Both the position numbers and the translations under genes were made by a program. This document shows positions 36,430 to 44,833 of a stretch of 64,000 nt of DNA, in pieces. Source of the DNA: Gallaecimonas kandeliae (GTDB lineage: Bacteria; Pseudomonadota; Gammaproteobacteria; Enterobacterales; Gallaecimonadaceae); contig NZ_CP118480.1 in assembly GCF_030450055.1 (NCBI RefSeq), positions 1,453,415 through 1,517,414 of the forward strand. Direction: 5' to 3'. The notes beneath the pieces were generated by a model. The model ran no database searches. It worked only from the letters and a program-made list of their open reading frames with translations, and was not told where the DNA came from. Position 1 is the first letter of the stretch. Each line of letters opens with the position of its first letter.

Positions 36430-37857
36430 ATGTTCTACTTCTTGCTCGGAGTCGCCGCCCTTCTGGGGGGGTACTTCGTTTACGGTAAAGTCATAGAGCG
36501 GATCTTCGGCGTCGCACCGACGCGCCAGACGCCCGCCATCGCCAACAACGACGGTGTCGACTACGTGCCCATGTCCACCGGCAAGGTGTATCTGGTGCAG
36601 TTGCTGAACATCGCCGGCCTCGGCCCCATCTTCGGTCCCATCCTCGGTGCCCTCTACGGCCCCGTCGCGCTGCTGTGGATAGTGCTGGGCTGTGTCTTCG
36701 CCGGTGCCGTCCACGACTACTTCGCCGGCATGCTGTCGGTCCGTGCCGGCGGCGCTTCAGTGCCTGCCGTGGTGGGCCGGGAGCTGGGCAAGGGCGCCAA
36801 GCACTTCATGAACAGCCTGGCCGTGCTGCTGCTGCTGTTGGTGGGGGTGGTCTTCGTCCTGGGCCCCGCCAAGCTGCTGGGTAACCTCTCCGGCACCGCC
36901 GTGCCTGTCTGGGTCGCCGTCATCTTCGGCTACTACCTGCTGGCCACCATAGTGCCCATCGACAAGATCATCGGCCGTTTCTACCCGGTGTTCGGCGCCC
37001 TGCTGGTGTTCATGTCCGTCGGCCTGCTCGTTGGCCTCGGCGTCAGCGACCACCACTTCTACAACAGCGGCATCACCCTGGATAACCTGCATCCCAAGCA
37101 CCTGCCGCTGTGGCCGCTGCTGTTCATCACCATCGCCTGTGGCGCCCTGTCCGGCTTCCACGCCACCCAGTCACCGCTGATGGCCCGCTGCGTGGAAAAC
37201 GAGAAGAACGGCCGCTTCGTGTTCTACGGCGCCATGATAGGTGAAGGCATCATCGCCCTGATCTGGGCCACCCTCGGCATGTCCTTCTACCAGAGCCCCG
37301 AGGCCTTGAACGCCACCCTGGCCCATGGCGGCCCCGCGGCCGTGGTCAACGAGGTATCCACCTCCCTGCTGGGTAAAGTGGGCGGTGTGCTGGCCATCCT
37401 CGGCGTGGTGGTGCTGCCCATCACCTCCGGTGACACCTCCTTCCGTGCCGCCCGCCTGATCCTGGCCGAGTTCTTCAACTTCGACCAGAAGCCCATCGTC
37501 AAGCGCCTGGCCATCGCCCTGCCGATGTTCGCCATAGGCTTTTTGATCAGCAAGACCGACTTCAACGTGCTGTGGCGTTACTTCGGTTGGGCCAACCAGA
37601 TGACCGCCGTCATGATGCTCTGGGCCGCCGCGGCCTGGCTCAAGCGCCACGGCAAGTTCCACTGGGTGTGCACCATCCCCGCCACCTTCATGACAGGTGT
37701 GGTCAACGCCTACCTGCTGAGCGCGGAAATCGGTTTCAACCTGCCACTGGCCATCGCCGGCCCCATCGGCATAGCTTCCTCGCTGGTGGTACTGGCCTGG
37801 CTGCTGCTGCGCGGCCGCAACGACAAGGACGAAGTGGCCTTGCCCGAACAGGCCTGA
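36430..37857 (+). CDS. CstA-family carrier, probable BtsR-controlled pyruvate transporter
   Basis: A 475-aa membrane protein of the CstA/BtsT family, with about 12 helices. The motif region includes N-I-A-G-L-G-P-I-F-G-P-I-L-G-A, V-H-D-Y-F-A-G-M-L-S, G-F-H-A-T-Q-S-P-L-M-A-R-C and a T-S-G-D-T-S-F-R-A-A-R. E. coli CstA and BtsT have about 700 residues; this is the short form known from many bacteria. Pyruvate import with protons is inferred from BtsT and from the BtsR repeats upstream; a peptide-related role, once proposed for CstA, is less likely here. The ATG at 36430 follows GGGGGAAAG. A strong terminator follows. Confidence 0.88.
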   Translation: MFYFLLGVAALLGGYFVYGKVIERIFGVAPTRQTPAIANNDGVDYVPMSTGKVYLVQLLNIAGLGPIFGPILGALYGPVALLWIVLGCVFAGAVHDYFAGMLSVRAGGASVPAVVGRELGKGAKHFMNSLAVLLLLLVGVVFVLGPAKLLGNLSGTAVPVWVAVIFGYYLLATIVPIDKIIGRFYPVFGALLVFMSVGLLVGLGVSDHHFYNSGITLDNLHPKHLPLWPLLFITIACGALSGFHATQSPLMARCVENEKNGRFVFYGAMIGEGIIALIWATLGMSFYQSPEALNATLAHGGPAAVVNEVSTSLLGKVGGVLAILGVVVLPITSGDTSFRAARLILAEFFNFDQKPIVKRLAIALPMFAIGFLISKTDFNVLWRYFGWANQMTAVMMLWAAAAWLKRHGKFHWVCTIPATFMTGVVNAYLLSAEIGFNLPLAIAGPIGIASSLVVLAWLLLRGRNDKDEVALPEQA

Positions 37858-37871
37858 TGGCTGAACAGAAG

Positions 37872-37898
37872 AAAACCGGGGCTTGCCCCGGTTTTTTT
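37872..37898 (+). terminator. Terminator after the CstA-family gene
   Basis: Hairpin CCGGGGC-TTG-CCCCGG preceded by AAAA and followed by seven T. Confidence 0.92.
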
Positions 37899-37933
37899 AC
37901 GCCTTAGACTGGGCGCCGTTGCGAGGGGGAAAG

Positions 37934-38611
37934 ATGGCGGATAAGAAGCGGACACTCAAAGGCTGGCTCTGGGCACTGCTGTGGCGGTTGCTGCTGGTAT
38001 TGGCGTTGCTGCTCTTGGCGCTGCGTTTCGTGCCGCCCCCCACCACCGCCTTCATGCTGCAAAGCCCCTACCCGGTGCGCCAGCATTGGGTGACCCTCGA
38101 CAGCCTGCCGAGGGCCGTGCCGCTGGCGGTGGTGGCCTCCGAGGACCAGCGCTTTCCCAGCCACCACGGCATCGATTTCACCGAGCTTGGCAACGCCCTC
38201 GAGCAGCTGGACGACGGCGGCGGCCTGCGCGGCGCCAGCACTCTTTCCCAGCAGACGGCCAAGAACCTCTTGCTCTGGCCGGGGCGTAGCCTGGTGCGCA
38301 AGGGCCTGGAAGCAGGGTTGGCGCTGAGCCTGGAAGGGCTCTGGGGCAAGAAGCGGATCCTCGAGGTCTACCTCAACGTCGCCGAGTTCGGCAAAGGCAT
38401 CTACGGGGTGGAAGCGGCCAGCCGTCATTATTTTGGCAAGGGCGCCCGCTACCTGACGGCGGATCAGGCGGCGCGGCTGGCGCTGCTGCTGCCGAGCCCC
38501 CGCAGCCGTGACCCCAACCACCTGACCCCTTACCTGGCCCAGCGCCTCGCCTGGGTGGAGCGGCAGATGCGCCAGCTGGGCAACCATTACCTGGACGGCG
38601 TCCTCAAGTAA
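37934..38611 (+). CDS. mtgA: Monofunctional peptidoglycan glycosyltransferase MtgA
   Basis: A 225-aa GT51 enzyme that polymerises lipid II into glycan strands. A single N-terminal membrane anchor (about 11-32) is followed by the glycosyltransferase domain: E-D-Q-R-F-P-S-H-H-G-I-D (catalytic Glu), S-T-L-S-Q-Q-T-A-K-N-L and K-K-R-I-L-E-V-Y-L-N-V-A-E-F-G, all at the usual spacing. It has no transpeptidase domain. The ATG at 37934 has a strong ribosome site (GAGGGGGAAAG). It stands alone between the pyruvate module and the repeat-like spacer before secF. Confidence 0.93.
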   Translation: MADKKRTLKGWLWALLWRLLLVLALLLLALRFVPPPTTAFMLQSPYPVRQHWVTLDSLPRAVPLAVVASEDQRFPSHHGIDFTELGNALEQLDDGGGLRGASTLSQQTAKNLLLWPGRSLVRKGLEAGLALSLEGLWGKKRILEVYLNVAEFGKGIYGVEAASRHYFGKGARYLTADQAARLALLLPSPRSRDPNHLTPYLAQRLAWVERQMRQLGNHYLDGVLK

Positions 38612-38625
38612 AAAAATAAAGCCCG

Positions 38626-38765
38626 GCTTAGAGACCCTGCGATAGCTACTGCGCTTGGCCATGCGTCGTTCAAACCCGGCTCGGAATGCTCATTTATCGG
38701 ACATAAACTGTGCTTTCTCGCCGGATTTCGCCTTGCCTGACCTGGGCTCGAGACGCTCTCTCAGG
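38626..38765. repeat. Candidate dispersed intergenic repeat between mtgA and secF
   Basis: This spacer differs in texture from the GC-rich genes around it. Its core contains CGGAATGCTCATTTAT, then a short loop and ATAAACTG, giving a small TTTAT/ATAAA inverted repeat. I recall closely similar blocks (GCTCGGAATGCTCATTTA followed by GTAAACTGCGCTT-like bases) as dispersed intergenic repeats in Shewanella-type genomes, but there is only one copy in this window, so repetition cannot be shown here. No gene or terminator with a clear T-run is visible in the 38612-38787 gap. Confidence 0.4.
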
Positions 38766-38787
38766 GTCTCTCTGGCTCCACCTTGGC

Positions 38788-39702
38788 TCAGTAGGGCAGG
38801 GCGCTCTGGCGCTCCCCTTCCTTGGACTCCCTGGGCTTGGGCGCATAGTGCTCGGCCTTGAGGCCGAACAGCTCGCCGAGGGTGGCGGCAACGAAGATGG
38901 ACGACCAGGTGCCCACCACTATCCCCACCAGCAGCGCCAGGGCGAAGCCGAACAGGGCAGCGCCCCCCAGCCAGAGGATGGCCCCGACCGTGAAGAGGGT
39001 GGTGCCCGAGGTCACCAGGGTGCGGGAAAAGGTGGCCCTGACGGCCCTGTCCACCAGGGTGGCGGTGGCCACCTTGGGATGGCGGCCCAACGTTTCCCTG
39101 AGCCTGTCCGCCACCACTATGGAATCGTTCACCGAGTAGCCCATCACCGCCAGCAGCGCCGCCAGCACGCTAAGGTCGAACTCCAGCCCCAGCAGTGAGA
39201 AGACCCCCAACACCAGCAGCAGATCGTGGGCCAGGGCCAGCAAGGCGCCGCTGGCCAGCCGCCATTCGAAGCGCCAGGCCAGGTAGCCCAGTATGGCGAG
39301 AGCCGCCAGCAGCAGCGCCAGCACCGACTGGGCCGCCTGGTCGTCCCCCACTTGGGAGTAGAGGTAGCTGGAGCTCTTGAGCCGTACCGGGCTGCCGAGC
39401 TTGGCCTCCAGGGCCTTGGCGAGGGAAAAACCGGGCCCGGGATCGGCCCTGTAGCGGATGCGCCAGCCGTCGTCGTTGCGCACCACCTGGGGCTTTTCCT
39501 TGAGGATGGGGGTCAGGAGTTGCGTCAGTTCCTGGGCGCCGATGGGCTGGGCCAGGGCCACTTCTTGGACCATGCCACCGGTAAAGTCCTGGCCCAGGGG
39601 CAGGCCGCGCAGGCTCAAGGTCAGCAGGGAGCCCAGCACCAGGGCCGTGGACAGGCCCAGGGCCAGGTAACGCCAGAAGGCCAATTGCTTGAGTTTGTCC
39701 AT
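38788..39702 (-). CDS. secF: Protein translocase subunit SecF
   Basis: A 304-aa RND-type membrane protein that works with SecD to help proteins leave the Sec channel using the proton motive force. It has TM1 (about 14-34), a periplasmic domain of about 90 residues and five C-terminal helices with the conserved G-Y-S-V-N-D-S-I-V-V-A-D-R-L-R-E. The early L-G-Q-D-F-T-G-G motif is typical of SecF. It lies 2 bp after secD in the same operon. No yajC is present, unlike the usual yajC-secD-secF cluster. Confidence 0.92.
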   Translation of the reverse strand: MDKLKQLAFWRYLALGLSTALVLGSLLTLSLRGLPLGQDFTGGMVQEVALAQPIGAQELTQLLTPILKEKPQVVRNDDGWRIRYRADPGPGFSLAKALEAKLGSPVRLKSSSYLYSQVGDDQAAQSVLALLLAALAILGYLAWRFEWRLASGALLALAHDLLLVLGVFSLLGLEFDLSVLAALLAVMGYSVNDSIVVADRLRETLGRHPKVATATLVDRAVRATFSRTLVTSGTTLFTVGAILWLGGAALFGFALALLVGIVVGTWSSIFVAATLGELFGLKAEHYAPKPRESKEGERQSALPY

Positions 39703-39704
39703 GG

Positions 39705-41489
39705 TCAGATCCTCACTGCCTTGCGGTTGTCGCGGCCCCAGAGGGGGTTGATGATGGCGCGGGTGCCGAGGATGCCGGTCAGCATGCTGGTCAGGAGCCC
39801 CAGCCCCAGGCTGACGGCAAAGCCCCGCACCGGCCCCTGGCCCAGGCCGTAGAGGATGAGGGCGCTGAAGAGGGTGGTGAGGTTGGCGTCCAGTATGGTG
39901 CGAAAGGCGTTGTCATAGCCCAGGTGGATGGCCTGGCCCAGGCCCTTGCCCTCCCGCACCAGCTCCTTGATCCGCTCGAAGATCAAGACGTTGGTGTCCA
40001 CCGCCATGCCCACCGTCAGCACCAGGCCGGCGATGCCGGGCAAGGTCAGCACGGCTCCCGGCACCAGGGCCATGAGCCCCAGCAGCATGAAGAGGTTGGC
40101 GATGAGGGCGACATTGGCCACCCAGCCGAAACGCCGGTACCAGAGCGCCACGAACAGCAGGCAGCTGCCGAGGCCAAGGGCCAGGGCCATCAGGCCGTTG
40201 TGGATGTTCTCCTTGCCAAGGCTGGGGCCCAGGGCCCCCTGCTGGATGATGGTCACGGGGGCGCTGAGGGAGCCGGCCCGCAGCAGCAGCGCCAGCTCCT
40301 TGGCCTGGTCCGGGCTCTTGAGGCCGGTGATGCGAAAGCTGGCCGGCAGGGCGCTCTGGATCCGCGCGACACTGATCACCTTGCTGGTCTTTTCCGTCTG
40401 GCCGTCCTCGCCTTGGCGGTACTGGATGAAGAGGCTGGCCATGGCGTCGCCGATATGGGCGCGGCTGAAGTCGCCGATGCGCTCGGCCCCCTTGCCGTCC
40501 ACCTGGATGCTGACCTGGGGCCGGCCCAGCTCGTCCACCCCGGCCCTGGCGCCTGTGATATGGCTGCCGGTGAGGATGGGCCGGCGGGCCAGCCAGACCG
40601 GCAGGCCCCGTTCGTCCCGCATCCTCAGCCGGCCCTGGCCGCCTTCGGTGAAGGCCTGGCGGAATTCGAGGGAGGCGGTGGCGCCTATGATGCTCCTGGC
40701 CCGAGCCGGATCCTGGACCCCTGGGATCTCGATGCGGATGCGGCTCTTGCCGTCCCGCATCACCGCCGCTTCGGTGATCCCCAGCTCCTGGATGCGGTTA
40801 CGCATGATGCCGAGGCTCTGGGCCATGGCCTGGGCCTGCTGCGCCTGTTGCTGCGCCGCTGTCATGCCCAGTTGCAACAGACCCCCCTCCTGGCGAAGTT
40901 GCCAGTTGGGGTACTGGCGCTGGATGAGGCTTTTCAGGGCGCCAAGGTCGCTGCCTGCCCGCGGGTGCAGGACAAGCCCATCGGCCTGCAGCTGGACTCC
41001 GCTCAGGGCGGGCAGCTCCGCCAGGGCGTCTTTGGCGGCCTGGTACTGGGCAGCGAGGGCGGCCTGGGTGTCGACGGCGAGGATGAACTGCACGCCGCCG
41101 CGCAGATCCAGCCCCAGCTTGATGGGGGCCATGCCCATCTCTTGCAGCCAGGATGGGGCCTTGGAGCCCCGGCTCAACGTGACTGTGGCACCCGGCAGGG
41201 CCTTTTCCAGGGCGGTCTTGGCGGCCATGGGGTCGGCATCGTCTTTCAGTACCAGGTTGGCGCTGTCGCCCCGGGCCTGGATGCGGGCAATGGCCGCCTC
41301 GGGCAGCAGCGCCTTGAGCTGGCCGGCACTGACAGGGGCCTGAGCCTTGAGGTCCAGGTGCGCCTCGTCGCCGAAAAGGGTGGGCAGGGCGCTCAACACC
41401 AGCAGCACCAGGCTGGCGACGAGCACGGCATATTTCCAACCGGCCAGGCGGTTGATAAGGACGGGGGCTTGGCCCCTTGGTATGGACAT
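39705..41489 (-). CDS. secD: Protein translocase subunit SecD
   Basis: A 594-aa partner of SecF. TM1 (about 20-38) is followed by a periplasmic region of about 390 residues with L-G-L-D-L-R-G-G-V-Q-F, then five helices with V-G-M-A-V-D-T-N-V-L-I-F-E-R-I-K-E, the conserved TM4 signature. The start has GAGGAG upstream. The pair stands apart from tgt-queA-yajC, so this may be the second secDF copy known in Vibrio and Shewanella relatives rather than the main one. That cannot be settled from this window. Confidence 0.92.
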   Translation of the reverse strand: MSIPRGQAPVLINRLAGWKYAVLVASLVLLVLSALPTLFGDEAHLDLKAQAPVSAGQLKALLPEAAIARIQARGDSANLVLKDDADPMAAKTALEKALPGATVTLSRGSKAPSWLQEMGMAPIKLGLDLRGGVQFILAVDTQAALAAQYQAAKDALAELPALSGVQLQADGLVLHPRAGSDLGALKSLIQRQYPNWQLRQEGGLLQLGMTAAQQQAQQAQAMAQSLGIMRNRIQELGITEAAVMRDGKSRIRIEIPGVQDPARARSIIGATASLEFRQAFTEGGQGRLRMRDERGLPVWLARRPILTGSHITGARAGVDELGRPQVSIQVDGKGAERIGDFSRAHIGDAMASLFIQYRQGEDGQTEKTSKVISVARIQSALPASFRITGLKSPDQAKELALLLRAGSLSAPVTIIQQGALGPSLGKENIHNGLMALALGLGSCLLFVALWYRRFGWVANVALIANLFMLLGLMALVPGAVLTLPGIAGLVLTVGMAVDTNVLIFERIKELVREGKGLGQAIHLGYDNAFRTILDANLTTLFSALILYGLGQGPVRGFAVSLGLGLLTSMLTGILGTRAIINPLWGRDNRKAVRI

Positions 41490-41548
41490 GATCTCTCCTC
41501 GCGGCCTTGGGCCGCGTCAAAAACAAAAGGGTTTTTGGGCAGGAGGGA

Positions 41549-41935
41549 TCAGCCGCGCCAGGCGGCGAAAAGGGCCAAGAGGTGGGTGTCGTGGCCGCCA
41601 AAGAGGCGGCCTGGGCTGTCGGCGATGTTGAGGGACCAGTCACAGGCGGCAGGGCGCCGCTGCCGGTAACCCCTTTGGAACCGCTCGGCCGGCAGCACCC
41701 GGGCCTCGGCCGCCAGGCCGTAGCTGGGGCTCAGGGGCTCGCCGTCGAGCCCCTGGTGGCTGAAATGGCGTTGCAGCCGGGAGAGGTTCAGTACCGTTTT
41801 GCCAGGCGTGTCCTGGTGGGCTTTCGCCTGGCTGGCGCCGTGAAGAACGGGCGCACCCTGGGCCGCCTGTCCCGGGGCCGAGAAGGCGCCCAGGGCGAAG
41901 ACAAGCAGCAAGGTGGTGAAGAGGGTGCGCAGCAT
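41549..41935 (-). CDS. Small exported protein of unknown function
   Basis: A 128-aa protein with a clear signal peptide (1-24, S-A-P-G-Q-A-A). The mature part is basic and His-rich, with H-Q-D-T-P-G-K, R-L-Q-R-H-F-S-H-Q and a C-terminal G-G-H-D-T-H-L-L-A-L-F; it has one Cys. I do not recognise a family. It ends 60 bp before secD on the same strand and could share its transcript. A G/C hairpin (GCGGCC-TTG-GGCCGC, about 41501-41515) without a proper T-run lies in the gap. Confidence 0.6.
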   Translation of the reverse strand: MLRTLFTTLLLVFALGAFSAPGQAAQGAPVLHGASQAKAHQDTPGKTVLNLSRLQRHFSHQGLDGEPLSPSYGLAAEARVLPAERFQRGYRQRRPAACDWSLNIADSPGRLFGGHDTHLLALFAAWRG

Positions 41936-42021
41936 GGAAACGTCAATCTGTGATGTTGCGCACAACTTAGCACCAGGCGCCCCGGCTCTGCAACAGGGGC
42001 GCCTGACCAAGGGGGCCCTGC

Positions 42022-43962
42022 TCAGGGGGCGCTGGCCGGCTCGGCCTCCAGTATCGCCTTGAGGTTGTCGGCCAGGACCGCCGGGGTCAGCAGCTGGGGC
42101 AACACATGGGGTTGGCCCTGGCGGTCGTAGAGGACGTAGAGGGGCACGCCGGCGCGGTCAAAACTGGCCAGGAAGCGGCTGATCACCGGATCCCTGGCCG
42201 TCCAGTCCCCTTCCAGGTAGGTGACGTCATAGAGGGCGAAGAGGGCGCGGGCCTCTTCCCTGGCCAGGGTGCTGCGTTCGTTTATCTGGCAGGTGATACA
42301 CCAGTCGGCGGTCATGTTGACCAGCACCGGCCTGTGTTCGGCCAGGCGCGCCTTGAGGGTGGCCTCGTCGAAGGCCAAAGCCTGGCTGCTGGCCTGGGGT
42401 TGGGGCCAGAAGGCCACCAGCAGCAGCGGCAGGGCCGCCAGGTAGCGGCCGGCCCGCCAGGGCAGCAGCCAGAGCCCGACCCCCAGCACCCAGGCCGCCA
42501 GCAGCCAGAAGGCCTGGCCGCTGAGGCTGTTCAGCACCCACAGCAGCCAGACGGCGGCCAGCAGCAGCGGGAAGGCCAGCAGCTTGCGGGCGCTGGCCAG
42601 CCAGGGGCCCGGCCTTGGCAGGCGCTTGGCCAGGGCCGGTACCTGCACCAGCAGCAAGAAGGGTAGGGCCAGGCCCAGGCCCAGGGCGCTGAACACCGCC
42701 AGCAGCTGCCACAGGGGCAGGGTCAGGCCTATGCCGATGGCCGGGGCCATGAAGGGGGCAGTGCAGGGGCTGGCCACCAGCACCGCCAACAGGCCTGTCA
42801 TGAAGGCCTCCCAGGGATGGCCCTGGTGGATCTGATCCTGGCCCAGGCCCATGAAGCGGGTGCCCAGTTGCACCTCCGCCAGCAAGGCCAGGCCCATGGC
42901 CGCAAAGAGGCTGGCCAGCAGCGCCACGAACCAGGGGGATTGCAGCTGGAAGCCCCAGCCCAGCTCATGGCCCGCCAACCTCAGCAACCACAATACCAGC
43001 ACCAGCACCCAGAGGCTGACCAGCACCCCGGCCAGGTAATGCCAACCCTGGCCGGCCTTGAGGTGCATGGCCTTAAGGGCCAGCACCGGGAAGACGCAGG
43101 GCATCAGGTTGAGCAGCAGGCCGCCGGCCAGCGCCATGGCCAGCAGCAGCCAGAGCGGCGGCCCTGCCTTGGCGGGGCTGGCCGGGCCGCCGAGGCCCAC
43201 GTCCAGGGCCTGGTCAGGGGTGACCAGCAACACCCTGACGTTATCGGGGACCTCGGTGAACAGCAGGTGCTTGGGCAGGCTGACCAGCAGGGTATCGCCC
43301 TGCCAGATGAGCCGAGGCTTGGCGCTGGCGGCCACCAGATCGGGGCTGGTGACGAAGATGCGCGGCAGTTGGCCGGCCAGCTCCGGGACCTTGAGGGCGA
43401 AGGACACCAGATCCTGCTGCACTTCCATGCGGCCGCGGCCGTCCAGGGGCTTGGGCAGGCGGGCCCGGGCGCTGGCGAAAAAGCCGCTGTTGTCGGGCAA
43501 AGCCTTGGCGCCGGCCTTGAGGGGCAGGTGCAGCAGGGCGTCCCCTGGGATGCAGCTGTCCTTGCAGACCAGCCAACTGGCCTTGACCAGCAGTTCGGTG
43601 TCGCTGGCTCCCGCCGGCGGGGTCAGCTCCACCAACAGGCTCGACTCCCCTTCGAAGCCGTAGTTGACGATGTCACCGAGATCGATGGCCTTGGGGATGG
43701 GCCAGCGGATGGGGCCGGCCTGCCAATCCTTGGGCAGCTGCCAGTCCAGCTTGGGGGCGGCGCCTGCATCACCGGGGTTCTGCCAGTAGGTATGCCAGCC
43801 CGGCTCAGGGTTGAAGTGCACCGCCACCCAGAAGGGCTGGCCGGGCACGAAGCTGCTGACCTCGGCCTTGAGATCCACCTGGATGTGGGGCCGCTCGACC
43901 GGCTCGGCCCAGGCCGGTATCAGGCAGAGGCTCAGCAGGGCGAGCAGCAGGTGGCGCAGCAT
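42022..43962 (-). CDS. Thiol:disulfide interchange protein, DsbD/ScsB family
   Basis: A 646-aa membrane reductase that carries electrons from cytoplasmic thioredoxin to the periplasm. A signal peptide (1-19) precedes an N-terminal beta domain with the Cys pair W-L-V-C-K-D-S-C-I-P (about residue 130). A central helix bundle has the two buried Cys (L-M-P-C-V-F-P-V-L and A-S-P-C-T-A-P-F), and the C-terminal thioredoxin domain has C-I-T-C. The longer N-terminal domain and the LMPCVFPV form resemble ScsB more than classic DsbD. The ATG has CTGGAG before it. The downstream small exported protein may be in the same unit. Confidence 0.88.
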   Translation of the reverse strand: MLRHLLLALLSLCLIPAWAEPVERPHIQVDLKAEVSSFVPGQPFWVAVHFNPEPGWHTYWQNPGDAGAAPKLDWQLPKDWQAGPIRWPIPKAIDLGDIVNYGFEGESSLLVELTPPAGASDTELLVKASWLVCKDSCIPGDALLHLPLKAGAKALPDNSGFFASARARLPKPLDGRGRMEVQQDLVSFALKVPELAGQLPRIFVTSPDLVAASAKPRLIWQGDTLLVSLPKHLLFTEVPDNVRVLLVTPDQALDVGLGGPASPAKAGPPLWLLLAMALAGGLLLNLMPCVFPVLALKAMHLKAGQGWHYLAGVLVSLWVLVLVLWLLRLAGHELGWGFQLQSPWFVALLASLFAAMGLALLAEVQLGTRFMGLGQDQIHQGHPWEAFMTGLLAVLVASPCTAPFMAPAIGIGLTLPLWQLLAVFSALGLGLALPFLLLVQVPALAKRLPRPGPWLASARKLLAFPLLLAAVWLLWVLNSLSGQAFWLLAAWVLGVGLWLLPWRAGRYLAALPLLLVAFWPQPQASSQALAFDEATLKARLAEHRPVLVNMTADWCITCQINERSTLAREEARALFALYDVTYLEGDWTARDPVISRFLASFDRAGVPLYVLYDRQGQPHVLPQLLTPAVLADNLKAILEAEPASAP

Positions 43963-44098
43963 GGTGTCTCCAGGGCTGGGGGTTGGCAGGATGGATGTTA
44001 ATGGAGAAAGGCGGCGGCTTCGACCCCGCAGGGGCGCTACCGGCCGCCTTTTTGCCCACTGCCCAGGGCCAGTTCAGCCTGGCCGGGGCGGCGTTGCC

Positions 44099-44515
44099 TC
44101 AGTGGGCTTGGGCGAGGGCGTCGCGCAGGCACTCTGCCTGGGTGCAGAAATGGTGCTGCTCCCCTTCGATGACGGTGACGGCTCCCTTCTGGCGCGGCCA
44201 GCCGGCGGTCACGTCGCCGTCCCTGTCCAGGGCCATGCGGTAGGGGTATTTCTGCATCTTGGACTTGGCGAAGAGCTTGAACACCAGGCCTGGCATCTTG
44301 GAAATGTCGGCCACATAGAGCACCCCGGCCTTGGCCATCTCGTCGTCCTTGGCCTTGCCGAAGGTGTCCTTGACCAGATCGCCGCCGTCCATGTCGGCGG
44401 CGAAGAAAATCACCTTGGCCTGGCCAGGCACGGGCAGGGCCTTATCGAACTGATCCTTCAGTGAGGCGGCGTGGGCGGCGCTGCACAGCAGGCAGGCCAA
44501 CAATAAGATGCGCAT
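44099..44515 (-). CDS. Small periplasmic protein, thioredoxin-fold-like, unknown function
   Basis: A 138-aa exported protein with a signal peptide (1-16, A-H-A). It has K-V-I-F-F-A-A-D-M-D-G-G-D-L, then G-V-L-Y-V-A-D-I-S-K-M-P and Y-P-Y-R-M-A-L-D-R-D-G, spaced like beta-strands of a thioredoxin-like fold, but no CxxC. Relatives carry the uninformative name FAD/FMN-containing dehydrogenase in databases, as far as I recall. AAGGAG precedes the ATG. It lies upstream of the DsbD/ScsB-like gene on the same strand (136 bp gap), hinting at a periplasmic redox or stress role. Confidence 0.65.
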   Translation of the reverse strand: MRILLLACLLCSAAHAASLKDQFDKALPVPGQAKVIFFAADMDGGDLVKDTFGKAKDDEMAKAGVLYVADISKMPGLVFKLFAKSKMQKYPYRMALDRDGDVTAGWPRQKGAVTVIEGEQHHFCTQAECLRDALAQAH

Positions 44516-44659
44516 GGGATCTCCTTGAACATGAGCGCGGCACGGGTTTTTCCAAAGGGCCTTTGGGCGGCCGCTTGGGAGCCAGGTCTAAGGCAACCAT
44601 GGTCAGGCCGGAGCGTCAAGGGCAGGGGAGGTAAAGGACCTGTGGCAAAGGCCAGGCAG

Positions 44660-44745
44660 AAAAAAGCCCGGCAAGCCTTCAATGACGGTTGGCAGCTTGC
44701 CGGGTCCAGGGAGAGAACTTCAATGCACGGGTATCGCATGCCGTG
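44660..44745 (-). ncRNA. Candidate small RNA ending in a strong intrinsic terminator
   Basis: Read on the minus strand: a CATAAT -10 (44751-44756), then a dyad TGCACGG/CCGTGCA (44724-44747) that can form a first hairpin, a short single-stranded linker, and a perfect 10-bp stem CCCGGCAAGC/GCTTGCCGGG (44667-44704) followed by C and six T. No gene on this strand ends here; the next gene upstream (psrA) runs the other way. It is therefore either an independent RNA of about 85 nt or a terminated leader of the gene at 44515. The -35 is weak (TGAACT, 18 bp away). The remainder of the 44516-44892 gap shows no convincing gene. Confidence 0.5.
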
Positions 44746-44833
44746 CACAGATTATGACCAGGGGGGAAGTGCGAAGTTCACAAATTAGAGGAAAAGATTT
44801 TGTGGTTGCTTTTTAATCACTTAGATAAGTGCC

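Noticed and set aside
43984-44075. Terminator hairpin between the gene at 44099 and the DsbD/ScsB-like gene
   Set aside because: GGCGGC and GCCGCC can pair, but the loop is about 30 nt and the T-run does not follow directly on the minus strand.
44525-44788. An 87-codon plus-strand ORF in the gap before psrA
   Set aside because: Covers the sRNA-like terminator stem and dyad, has a skewed composition and no ribosome site; structure on the other strand explains the sequence better.
44765-44790. CRP-like site (TGTGA) near the sRNA promoter
   Set aside because: Only one half-site is acceptable; the second is at the wrong distance.
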